A stretch of DNA of 41,264 nt from Actinomycetota bacterium (lineage in GTDB: Bacteria; Actinomycetota; Thermoleophilia; BMS3ABIN01): the NCBI GenBank assembly GCA_023489275.1, contig JAMDDD010000032.1, positions 1-41,264 on the forward strand, written 5' to 3'. The position numbers and the translations under genes were made by a program. The notes below the pieces were generated by a model. That model did not search any database, had not been told where the DNA came from, and worked only from the letters and a program-made list of their open reading frames with translations. Within the stretch, counting starts at the first letter, position 1, and the number at the start of each line of letters is the position of its first letter. Shown here piece after piece: positions 34,294 through 41,264 of the stretch.

Positions 34294-36387
34294 ATGAACA
34301 TTGGTTTTGGCAGATCTCGCCTGATTGGTTACGCGATTATGGGCGCCCTTATCGGCGCAGCTATCTTCATAATCCACGACTTGCTGGAGATTTTCTATCC
34401 CGAGTCACACAACTGGATTCTTGTCGTATTGATCCCGCTGATTGCCGCCGGGATGGCGTTGATCGCCAGGAGCGAAAACGCAGTCTACGAATGGGGCAGC
34501 CGCCTTGAAGCGGCGCGCAAGCGGATAAATGAGTTGATGCTATCCGCAGTCGCCGAACGGCACTGGATACAGAGTACTCACGATCCTGTTCTGGTTACAT
34601 GCTGGCGGATGCTCGAATGTGACAAGGAAGATTGCCCGGTTTATGGCAGGGAGCACGCCCGCTGCTGGCTGATCGCGGGCACTTATTGCCGCGGTGAGGT
34701 CCAGGGGCAATTTGCCCGCAAGATCCACGATTGCCAGCTCTGCCCGGTTTACCGGAATGCGACGGAGGATCCGGTCAGGGAGATTTCCGAAAACTTTATG
34801 GCAATGAATTATTTGCTCAGTGAGCGCGAGGAGCAACTGGAGAGTGCGTTCAATGAAGCCCGGGGCCGCAGCCAGAAGCTGGCGGGACTGGTGGCGCTTT
34901 CCGAGGCAGCGCTTTCCTCGGTCCATCTTTCCGAAGTCATGCAAAACCTGCTGGAATCGGCGGCCCAGGTTGTAGGCGCCGATATGGGATTCGTCTCCCT
35001 GGCCGACTCGGCCGGCGACGCCCTTGGCACGGCCGCCACATACGGGCTGGCTCCCGGAAGCGCGGCTGAGCTGACGGTCAAGGTGGGTGAAGGCATCGTC
35101 GGTCGGGCCTTCGCGGGCACTTACATTGCCATCTCCGAAGACCTTACGGTTGACAGCAGGTTCGTGGCGCCATTTCTAAAGAATGCCAACGTCCGCACTC
35201 TGATCAGCCTGCCGCTGGTCGGCAAGCAGCAGCCGCTGGGGATGCTAACTCTCGGCACTTTCTCGCCGCATCATTACTCGGACGAAGAGAGAGATTCCTT
35301 GTGCGTAGCAGCAGACCGGATCGCGGCGGCAATAGAAAATGTAAAGCTGAATACCGAACTCAGCCGCGACCGGGGTCAGATCGAGCTGATGGAGGTCGTC
35401 ACCAGGGATCTGGTATCGCAGGATCATGTCGGCGGCATCTATGATTCGTTCATCCAACACGCGGTGGCGATACTGGATTTTGATGGCGCCAGCCTGGTCC
35501 GCTGGCACCCGGAAGCCGGCGAGATTGAGATTCTGGCGGTTAGCACCAAGGCTCCCAAAACCTGGCTGGCCAAGGGGCTGCGCCTGCCTCTGGGCGCAGC
35601 GGCGGTGGGAGATGTGATTGAAAGCGGGGTTTCGCTGATGCGCGATGAAATTACCGGCGATGAATACCAGATTGACAAGTTGCTATTGGAGGAAGGCGTT
35701 AAGTCATACGTGATCCTGCCGCTGAGGGTGAAAGGGGCCGTACTCGGCGCGGTGATGCTGAACAGCTTCCGCGCGCACGCGTTCAGCACCGATGACCTCG
35801 AGCTGCTTGAGCCGCTGGCACGCCAACTGGGCCTGGTGCTCGATAACGCCCGGCTGCTGGAAGAGGCGAAGCGGCTGTCGCTTGTTGATAGCACGACAGG
35901 TTTATATAACCATCGTTACTTCTATGATGTGGTGTCGCGGGAGATGTCCAAGAGCGCCCGGCACGGACGGCCGGTCGCGGTGATGCTGATCGGCATCGAC
36001 GGCTTCCAGGAGTTTACCCGCTCGCGCGGGGGCGTCCAGGGAGACCGGCTACTGCAGGATATCGCCGGCAGCCTGGAGGCAAATGTGAGGGGCGCGGATG
36101 TGGTCGCCCGTTATGGCGGTGACGAGTTTGCCGTGCTGCTGCCGTATCTTGGCGCGGAAAGCGCCGGCAGCATCGACCTGGCCTCAGCCGCCGGCCGGAT
36201 TCGCCGGGCGATCGCCGGCGCTTTAAAGCGGGATGAAGGTCAACCGCCGGTTGGCTTGAGCATCGGCGCCGCCGGGTATCCTGATCATGCCAGCGACACC
36301 GCGGGCCTGCTGGAACGGGCCGATTGGGCGCTCAGGGCAGCAAGGGCGGGCCATGAGGATTTTGTGCTGGCGGAAAAACCTTACTGA
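34294..36387 (+). CDS. membrane two-CW/GAF/GAF/GGDEF signalling protein
   Basis: 697 aa from ATG 34294 with GGAG seven bases upstream (frame open from TTG 34213). Two membrane helices (10-28, 41-57), a cytoplasmic coiled part, then a Cys-rich two-CW domain with C103, C109, C114, C124, C132, C147 and C150, each CW pair being C-W. Two GAF domains (about 205-350, 380-520) precede a GGDEF domain (about 535-690). GGDEF is intact at 608-612 and the inhibitory c-di-GMP site R599-G-A-D602 is present, but the first metal aspartate is replaced by G567 (IGID instead of IDID-type) and the substrate-binding asparagine by T575. Probably inactive as a cyclase, perhaps a c-di-GMP or redox sensor. Confidence 0.88.
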   Translation: MNIGFGRSRLIGYAIMGALIGAAIFIIHDLLEIFYPESHNWILVVLIPLIAAGMALIARSENAVYEWGSRLEAARKRINELMLSAVAERHWIQSTHDPVLVTCWRMLECDKEDCPVYGREHARCWLIAGTYCRGEVQGQFARKIHDCQLCPVYRNATEDPVREISENFMAMNYLLSEREEQLESAFNEARGRSQKLAGLVALSEAALSSVHLSEVMQNLLESAAQVVGADMGFVSLADSAGDALGTAATYGLAPGSAAELTVKVGEGIVGRAFAGTYIAISEDLTVDSRFVAPFLKNANVRTLISLPLVGKQQPLGMLTLGTFSPHHYSDEERDSLCVAADRIAAAIENVKLNTELSRDRGQIELMEVVTRDLVSQDHVGGIYDSFIQHAVAILDFDGASLVRWHPEAGEIEILAVSTKAPKTWLAKGLRLPLGAAAVGDVIESGVSLMRDEITGDEYQIDKLLLEEGVKSYVILPLRVKGAVLGAVMLNSFRAHAFSTDDLELLEPLARQLGLVLDNARLLEEAKRLSLVDSTTGLYNHRYFYDVVSREMSKSARHGRPVAVMLIGIDGFQEFTRSRGGVQGDRLLQDIAGSLEANVRGADVVARYGGDEFAVLLPYLGAESAGSIDLASAAGRIRRAIAGALKRDEGQPPVGLSIGAAGYPDHASDTAGLLERADWALRAARAGHEDFVLAEKPY

Positions 36388-36452
36388 AAAAACTAAAAAC
36401 CAAATACTACAAGCTACAAACTAGAAACTGAAACTTTCTTATTGGGGGGGAT

Positions 36453-37175
36453 GTGCCAGAAATCCGGGTCGGCACCTCGGGATGGAATTACCGCCACTGG
36501 CGGGAGCTGTTTTATCCAAAGGGGCTTAAGCAATCCGACTGGCTGGGCTTCTACGCCGGCAGTTTCAATACTGTTGAGGTGAACGCCACCTTTTACCGCC
36601 TGCCCAAACCGGAATACGTCCGGCGCTGGCGTGACTCGGTTCCACCTGATTTCCTGTTTTCGGTCAAGGGGAGCCGGTACCTGACCCACGTCAAGAGGCT
36701 GGGGGAGACAGGGGAGCCGGTGGACCGGTTTTTTGACCTGATTTCAATCTTGCAGGCTGAGGCGGGTCCGGTTCTCTGGCAGTTACCACCCAACTTCAAG
36801 CGCAATGACGACCGCCTGGCGGCTTTCGCCGGCGCCCTGCCGGGCGGCTGGCGCCACACCTTTGAATTTCGTCATCCATCCTGGTTTGTCCCGGACGTTT
36901 ACGACATTCTCGAACGGGCGCAGGCGGCCCTGTGCATTCCGGTCCACCCCGAGCTGCCGTCGGCGCCCGTCCTCACTGCCGGCTGGACCTATATCCGTTT
37001 CCATTTCGGGGGCTCGGACGGACGTTATTCCCATGCGGAGCTAGAGGAATGGGCCCGCCGGATCAGCGATTTTGCCGCCGGCGGCGCCGTCGTATACGCG
37101 TATTTTAATAATGATTGGAAGGGGTATGCTATTGACAATGCGCGTCAACTGATCGAGTTGCTGAAATTAAAATAA
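36453..37175 (+). CDS. DUF72 family protein
   Basis: 240 aa, GTG start after a G-rich stretch (GGGGGG). The YecE/DUF72 pattern is clear: IRVGTSGWNYRHWRELFYP at the start, FNTVEVNATFYRLP, FSVKGSRYLTHVKRL, VLWQLPPNF, FEFRHPSW and YAYFNNDWKGYA. These proteins form a TIM barrel related to xylose-isomerase-like folds; the function is not established. The usual length is 230-290. No operon partner on either side; it follows the GGDEF gene by 65 bases that carry a repeat-like AT-rich string. Confidence 0.93.
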   Translation: MPEIRVGTSGWNYRHWRELFYPKGLKQSDWLGFYAGSFNTVEVNATFYRLPKPEYVRRWRDSVPPDFLFSVKGSRYLTHVKRLGETGEPVDRFFDLISILQAEAGPVLWQLPPNFKRNDDRLAAFAGALPGGWRHTFEFRHPSWFVPDVYDILERAQAALCIPVHPELPSAPVLTAGWTYIRFHFGGSDGRYSHAELEEWARRISDFAAGGAVVYAYFNNDWKGYAIDNARQLIELLKLK

Positions 37176-37290
37176 TACCGGTCAACTCGGATTAACACGC
37201 CGGATGGGGTAAAATCGGGAATGCTTTTGCTGTATTTGTCGAAGGGACCGTCCAGCAGGTGTCTGCTGGCACAGGTTCAGAACCGGTGAT

Positions 37291-37902
37291 ATGAAAATAT
37301 TTGTCGGAATAACGGGGGCCTCCGGCTCCATCTATGGCGGGCGCCTGCTGCGCGCCCTGGTTGCTGCCGGGCACGAAACTACTGTCTGTTTTTCCGCCGG
37401 CGCCGTCGAGGTCATCCGGCAGGAAGAATATGGCGCCGGCCTGGAGCTTCTTGGCGCCGGCAGCGAAAAGGTTCTGGAGGCGTTTTTCTCACGGCATGAC
37501 ATTTCACCCCAGGCCGTCGAGGTAGCGCTTCCGGATAATATCGGACACGTTTATTCCAGCGGCACGGCGCTTCTGGACGGCGCCGCGGTCTGCCCCTGTT
37601 CCATGTCAACGGCCGCATCGATCGCGGCGGGGATCACCGGCGACCTGATCCACCGGGTTGCGGGTGTGGCCCTGAAAGAGGCGCGGCCGCTGGTTGTGGT
37701 CCCGCGGGAGGCCCCCTTAAGCGAGATACACCTTCAGAACCTGCTCCGGATCAGACAGGCCGGCGGCCATGTCTTGCCGGCGGCGCCGGCTTTTTATCAT
37801 AATCCGCAGTCGATTGAAGACCTGGTTGATTTTATTGCCGGGAAGGTCCTGGACTTGCTGGGAGCGGATCATCAGCTGTTCAAGCGGTGGGAGGGCATTT
37901 GA
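37291..37902 (+). CDS. ubiX: flavin prenyltransferase UbiX
   Basis: 203 aa, ATG start. The flavin-binding N-terminus GITGASGSIYGGRLLRAL, the CPCSMSTAASIAAGI region with the catalytic Ser/Cys positions and the C-terminal LVVVPREAPLSEIHLQNL are typical. UbiX adds a dimethylallyl group to FMN to make prenylated FMN, the cofactor of UbiD-type decarboxylases. The partner decarboxylase is not in the window. It starts a four-gene run with ubiE/menG, a polyprenyl diphosphate synthase and an unknown gene, overlapping ubiE by 16 bases, so it probably serves menaquinone synthesis for the bc complex. Confidence 0.95.
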   Translation: MKIFVGITGASGSIYGGRLLRALVAAGHETTVCFSAGAVEVIRQEEYGAGLELLGAGSEKVLEAFFSRHDISPQAVEVALPDNIGHVYSSGTALLDGAAVCPCSMSTAASIAAGITGDLIHRVAGVALKEARPLVVVPREAPLSEIHLQNLLRIRQAGGHVLPAAPAFYHNPQSIEDLVDFIAGKVLDLLGADHQLFKRWEGI

Positions 37903-38627
37903 AAGCCTCTTCCGGATTCCCGTCCTCATCCTTTCCCGAGCCCGCCCGCGTGCGGGCGATGTTTGGCGATATCGCCGGACGCTACGATCTGATGAACACC
38001 GTCATGACGGCGGGCATGCATCACCGCTGGCGGCGGCTGGGCGTCGAAGCGGCGGCGCTTACAACCGGCGGCTCTGCTCTGGACGTGTGCTCGGGCACCG
38101 GCGATTTCGCCTTTGCCTTGGCCCGCGCCGCCGGTCCTCTCGGTACCGTGACCGCGGTGGATTTTAGCCGCCGCATGCTTGCCGAGGCCCGGCGAAAGGG
38201 CGGGCGAGCCGGCCTCAACGTTGATTTTCGCTGGGGAGACGCCACCAGCCTCGAGTTCGATGACGGTAGTTTTGACTCCTGCACGGTTGGTTTTGGCGTG
38301 CGCAATATTCCCGACCTGCATGCGGTGTTTTCCGAGATGAGGCGGGTAGTGCGACCGGGGGGGCGCGTAGTCTGCCTGGAGATTACCAGACCCACAAGAA
38401 CGCCGTTTCGCCAGTTTTACGGGGTCTGGTTTGACCGGGTGGTGCCCGCGGTTGGCCGGATGGTTTCCCGTAACGACGCCGCTTACGGGTATCTGCCGGC
38501 GTCAGTGAGGCGGTTTCCGCCGGCCGATGCGCTGGCCGCGGTTATGAAGGACGCCGGCATCGCCGACGTAACTTACAAACTTCTGGCCGGCAGCATTATT
38601 GCCCTGCATTGGGGCTCGGTGAGATAA
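37887..38627 (+). CDS. menG: demethylmenaquinone methyltransferase
   Basis: 246 aa if begun at GTG 37887 (TTG 37899 with GGGAGGG before it is an alternative). SAM motif I DVCSGTGDFAFALA, the UbiE/MenG signatures YDLMNTVMTAGMHHRWRR and the PGGRVVCLEITRP segment, plus FGVRNIPDL. It adds the last methyl group to demethylmenaquinone; UbiE and MenG share this family, and the menaquinone context plus Actinomycetota background favours MenG. It overlaps ubiX and is followed 11 bases later by the prenyl synthase. Confidence 0.93.
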   Translation: MGGHLKASSGFPSSSFPEPARVRAMFGDIAGRYDLMNTVMTAGMHHRWRRLGVEAAALTTGGSALDVCSGTGDFAFALARAAGPLGTVTAVDFSRRMLAEARRKGGRAGLNVDFRWGDATSLEFDDGSFDSCTVGFGVRNIPDLHAVFSEMRRVVRPGGRVVCLEITRPTRTPFRQFYGVWFDRVVPAVGRMVSRNDAAYGYLPASVRRFPPADALAAVMKDAGIADVTYKLLAGSIIALHWGSVR

Positions 38628-38638
38628 CGGAGCAAGCG

Positions 38639-39637
38639 ATGGCGCGACTTGAACAATCGGCGGTTACCAGTCCCATGGAACAGTTCAAGGAACTGTATTG
38701 GGACCGCTTTCTGGACCCGGTGCACCGCTGCGAGTCAAGACTGAAACAAATTGCCGGACGTCCCGCGGCTCCGCTGGGGGAGCCGTGCACGCTGACGCTG
38801 GCGGCGGGGGGGAAACGGCTGCGTCCGCTGCTTGTGTTTATGTCGTCCCGGACGGGCAGCAAGGCCGGGGAGAGGCAGGTGCTGGCCGCGGCCGCTGTCG
38901 AACTGGTCCATATGGCTACCCTGGTGCACGACGACGTGCTTGACGGCGCCAGTTTAAGGCGCGGGCAGCCGACCCTGTTGGCACGGTACGGCAAACACGT
39001 CAGCGGCGCCGCGGGCGACTATCTCTTTTCTGCCGCTTTCAAGCTGCTGGCGCAGACCGGCTTCGCCGGCGCCGTTTCCGTTTTGAGTCAGGCCAGTCTT
39101 GATCTGAGCCGTGGTGAGCTGGCGCCGATGTGTGAAGAATTTGACTACGAACTCGCGGCGGCGTCGTACTTTGAGCGCTGCCGGTTGAAGACCTCAGGGC
39201 TGTTTGTCGCCGCCTGCCGCCTGGGGGGAATGCTGTCCGGATGTTCTCCAGAGGTTATCGAAGCCGTCGGGCAATTTGGAGAGTACCTGGGTCTGTCTTT
39301 CCAGCTTGCCGATGATATCCTTGATTTCGAAGGAAGTCCGGAGGAAACAGGGAAGGAAAAAGGGACGGATCTTCGGGACGGGACGGTAACGTTGCCGCTG
39401 ATTCTGGCGCTGCAGCTTGATCCGGGTATCAGGGCGATGCTGAAACGGGACCCTTCGCCGGCCGAGCTGGATAAGATTCGCCGGAGGGTGCAGGCAAGCG
39501 GGGGCATCGAGGAGACGCGGCGTCAGGCGCTGGTGTTTGCCAGGCAGGCGGTTGCCTCTCTCGATCCGGCGGCCGCGGAACTGGATACCGAGCCTCTGGC
39601 GTTGATGGCGGAGGCGTCAGTCTACAGGCGGTCTTAA
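38639..39637 (+). CDS. polyprenyl diphosphate synthase
   Basis: 332 aa from ATG 38639 with CGGAG six bases upstream (frame open from TTG 38609). Both aspartate-rich motifs of trans-prenyltransferases are present: DDVLD at 98-102 followed by RRG, and DDILD at 225-229. GGKRLRP lies at 58-64. It builds a long-chain allylic diphosphate from IPP, most likely the heptaprenyl-nonaprenyl menaquinone side chain; chain length cannot be read reliably here. It overlaps nothing and follows menG by 11 bases. Confidence 0.95.
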   Translation: MARLEQSAVTSPMEQFKELYWDRFLDPVHRCESRLKQIAGRPAAPLGEPCTLTLAAGGKRLRPLLVFMSSRTGSKAGERQVLAAAAVELVHMATLVHDDVLDGASLRRGQPTLLARYGKHVSGAAGDYLFSAAFKLLAQTGFAGAVSVLSQASLDLSRGELAPMCEEFDYELAAASYFERCRLKTSGLFVAACRLGGMLSGCSPEVIEAVGQFGEYLGLSFQLADDILDFEGSPEETGKEKGTDLRDGTVTLPLILALQLDPGIRAMLKRDPSPAELDKIRRRVQASGGIEETRRQALVFARQAVASLDPAAAELDTEPLALMAEASVYRRS

Positions 39638-39639
39638 GG

Positions 39640-40116
39640 ATGGGCTGGGATGACATGCAATCAATGGGGGAGGCAGAGGGGAGAGCTGAGGCCGAGCTGG
39701 AGCAGCTGCTTAACGCCGTGATCCCGTTTGCTCAGCAGATGCTGTCCAAGCACGGAGAATTTGATCCGTTTGCCGCCGCCGTCAGCCGGGAAGGAAGGCT
39801 CAAGTTTATCGGCATCCCTCCCCATGAGCAGAACAAGATCACGGAAGAACTGATCGACCGCTTGCGGGAAACCCTGATCATTGGGGCCAGCAAGGGAGAT
39901 TATCGCGCCACCGGCATCTGCTCTGACGTAAGTGTGGCGGTGACTGATGACGGCGAAAAAAGTGATGCTGTCCGCATCGCCCTGGAGCATCTCGACGGCC
40001 AGTCCATGAACGTCTTTCTGCCTTACAAGAAGGATCCCACCGGGGAAATCGGATACGGCGAGATTTTCGCGTCGGTTACCGAACCGGTAGTGTTTCTGCG
40101 CCGGTTCAACGATTAA
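39640..40116 (+). CDS. hypothetical protein in the quinone operon, 158 aa
   Basis: Not recognised. Soluble, acidic alpha/beta-looking protein with no signal or membrane segment. Conserved-looking parts: an N-terminal helix, then a helix LTEELIDRLRETL-like stretch (around 75) and strands DVSVAVTD and MNVFLPYKKD, and YGEIFASVTEPVVFLRRF at the end. The pattern of a GICSDVSVAV strand followed by an EHLDGQSMNVFLPYK strand recurs in small uncharacterised bacterial proteins. It begins two bases after the prenyl synthase stop, with AAGG inside that stop, so co-expression is likely. A hairpin follows. Confidence 0.75.
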   Translation: MGWDDMQSMGEAEGRAEAELEQLLNAVIPFAQQMLSKHGEFDPFAAAVSREGRLKFIGIPPHEQNKITEELIDRLRETLIIGASKGDYRATGICSDVSVAVTDDGEKSDAVRIALEHLDGQSMNVFLPYKKDPTGEIGYGEIFASVTEPVVFLRRFND

Positions 40117-40163
40117 GAATCTATCTCAAGGCCGCGCTACGAACAACCTTTTGGGATAGATTC
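40117..40163. terminator. bidirectional-type hairpin ending the quinone operon
   Basis: GAATCTATC (40117-40125) and GATAGATTC (40155-40163) form a perfect 9-bp stem, extended inward by CAAGG and CCTT, directly after the stop at 40116 and before the convergent membrane protein gene. No T-run follows on either side. A second hairpin (GAACCGG/CCGGTTC, 40081-40107) lies in the end of the coding region. Confidence 0.55.
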
Positions 40164-40223
40164 CAAACGAGAGATCAGGAGCCGTCTGCACAAACAAATG
40201 ACGTTGCGCTGCTGTTGCTGGAG

Positions 40224-41264
40224 CTAACGAGTTGATCGTTTAAAGACGGGGCTGATGATGCGGGAATTATTCTTTCCTTCTTCCTGATCGCGAAATTTCA
40301 GCGATGCGGGTTTCGTGTTGTAGATCACATAATTCTTGATATCCACCCGGATTCTCCTGCCGGGAACGGAGGCGTCAAGCCAATAATCGAGGTTTTTGGT
40401 TTCCAGATCATGTTCAATGGCGCCGCTGCCATAATAATCCGTAACTGTCTCAGGATAGTTGACAACTTCCAGGCTGCTGGCTCCCGGATTGCTTTGAATG
40501 GCACTTTGAATCTTTGCGTAAAGTGATCTGGCTAAACTGTTATCAACAAGAAAGTTTCGCGAATTTTCTGATTGAATCGACAATATGCATATCAGGACAC
40601 CAACGCACGCCACAGCGAGCCCGTAAGTCCACCTCTCTTGAAGATTCAAAATCAGGGTGTTGCCCGGGACAATTTTTTTCAGCCCTTCGGCCAGAACAAA
40701 TGAGAGAATAATGCTGGCGGGAATCGCTGGGAAATACATGTTGTAGGCGGAGAACGATCTGGTTGCAACTATCACTGCCCAGATAATGACGATCCAAATC
40801 AAAAGAAAGGCCATAGTTTTTCCCCGATCGGAATGATTGAAGAATTCAAATGCTTTACGCCTTAAGAGAAAAGCGCAAGTGATCAGGCCGATAACGGCGA
40901 TGATTAAAAGCTTGTCGCTTGGCAAGGTATAATGCCGGATGTTTATACTCGGATACAGAGTAATGGTATCGTGCAGGAATGATATGGTATTGAGCCAAGC
41001 ATCATGGATTCCAGAATGATGATGGTAGTAGCCGCCGATTCCGTTCAGCACTTTCGTGCGTATGGCAAGCGCAATCGCGGCGACGAGCGGATATTGCCAG
41101 GTTTTTCTGATGGCAAAAACAGCCCTGCCCCTCAAGGCGCCTGCCTGGTTCAGAAAGAGCCAGGCAGGCATAAGCAGCCATAAAGCATAAGCGGTCTCTA
41201 TTGAAAAAAGGGCAAAAACATAAAAAACAAGCGAAAGATAAAGCAATAAATTGCTCCGGAGCTG
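40224..41264 (-). CDS. polytopic membrane protein, N-terminus beyond the window
   Basis: The frame is open to the last base of the window, so this is the C-terminal 346 residues of a larger protein; the TTG at 41246 is not a convincing start. Visible are about seven membrane segments (starting LYLSLVFYVFALFSIETAYA) with an external loop IGGYYHHHSGIHDAWLN, then a soluble tail of about 100 residues (NPGASSLEVVNY to the end) ending in a basic stretch. This resembles GT-C-fold glycosyltransferases or YfhO/PMT-like proteins, where a C-terminal periplasmic domain follows the helices, but no catalytic acidic loop is visible since that lies in the missing part. Substrate unknown. Confidence 0.8.
   Translation of the reverse strand, partial: QLRSNLLLYLSLVFYVFALFSIETAYALWLLMPAWLFLNQAGALRGRAVFAIRKTWQYPLVAAIALAIRTKVLNGIGGYYHHHSGIHDAWLNTISFLHDTITLYPSINIRHYTLPSDKLLIIAVIGLITCAFLLRRKAFEFFNHSDRGKTMAFLLIWIVIIWAVIVATRSFSAYNMYFPAIPASIILSFVLAEGLKKIVPGNTLILNLQERWTYGLAVACVGVLICILSIQSENSRNFLVDNSLARSLYAKIQSAIQSNPGASSLEVVNYPETVTDYYGSGAIEHDLETKNLDYWLDASVPGRRIRVDIKNYVIYNTKPASLKFRDQEEGKNNSRIISPVFKRSTR

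Noticed and set aside
41230-41246. TTG 41246 as the start of the last gene
   Set aside because: The frame is open to the window end and no ribosome binding site precedes this codon, so the gene is truncated by the window.
1-41264. CRISPR array, insertion sequence or prophage
   Set aside because: No regularly spaced direct repeats, transposase, integrase or phage structural genes are visible.

Overview
The window reads as chromosomal DNA of an Actinomycetota bacterium, probably a deep-branching lineage outside the well-known genera. The best evidence is the Rieske protein at 4806-5624. It has three N-terminal membrane segments, the cluster sequence CPCHQS, and a C-terminal end of the mycobacterial QcrA type, sitting in a qcrC-qcrA-qcrB operon. 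A large UPF0182 membrane protein, the leuS/comEA/comEC/holA gene order, a Ku/LigD end-joining locus, menaquinone genes and a probable near-leaderless mRNA agree with this. I see no insertion sequence, CRISPR array, prophage, tRNA or rRNA.

Layout. Positions 1-2735: a DUF2283-like remnant, an unknown 155-aa protein, a SAM methyltransferase and, convergent to it, a secreted beta-helix protein. Positions 3009-7814: an aldo/keto reductase on the minus strand, the three-gene cytochrome bc operon (qcrCAB), and a HAD phosphatase. Positions 7815-9228: a structured, AT-richer leader region with its own promoter and operator-like palindrome, then a secreted lysozyme-like transglycosylase. Positions 9306-16719: leuS, then comEA, comEC and holA for DNA uptake and replication. 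Positions 16843-19448: a polytopic membrane protein, a membrane-anchored rhodanese overlapping a glutaredoxin, and a HEAT-repeat protein with an exact 37-residue period. Positions 19697-23907: Ku, then LigD split into a phosphoesterase-ligase polypeptide and a separate polymerase polypeptide, meeting tail-to-tail a YgjP-type zinc metallopeptidase. Positions 23813-27379: rpsT with an unusually long charged tail, and a UPF0182 protein. Positions 27540-33873: a second methyltransferase, a TauE/SafE-type transporter with a large loop, murJ and lepA. Positions 34294-37175: a large membrane GAF-GAF-GGDEF protein with a cysteine-rich two-CW domain, and a DUF72 protein. Positions 37291-40116: ubiX, ubiE/menG, a polyprenyl diphosphate synthase and an unknown gene, plausibly a quinone operon serving the bc complex. 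Positions 40224-41264: the C-terminal part of a polytopic membrane protein that runs off the window.

Points most worth a second look: the split LigD beside a metallopeptidase; S20 with a ~115-residue tail that switches from basic to acidic; a diguanylate cyclase domain that keeps GGDEF and its inhibitory site but has lost the metal-binding aspartate; near-leaderless leuS; and the structured leader upstream of the transglycosylase. No single cluster here looks like a wholly new defence or metabolic system. All assignments come from reading motifs and context; no database search was run.
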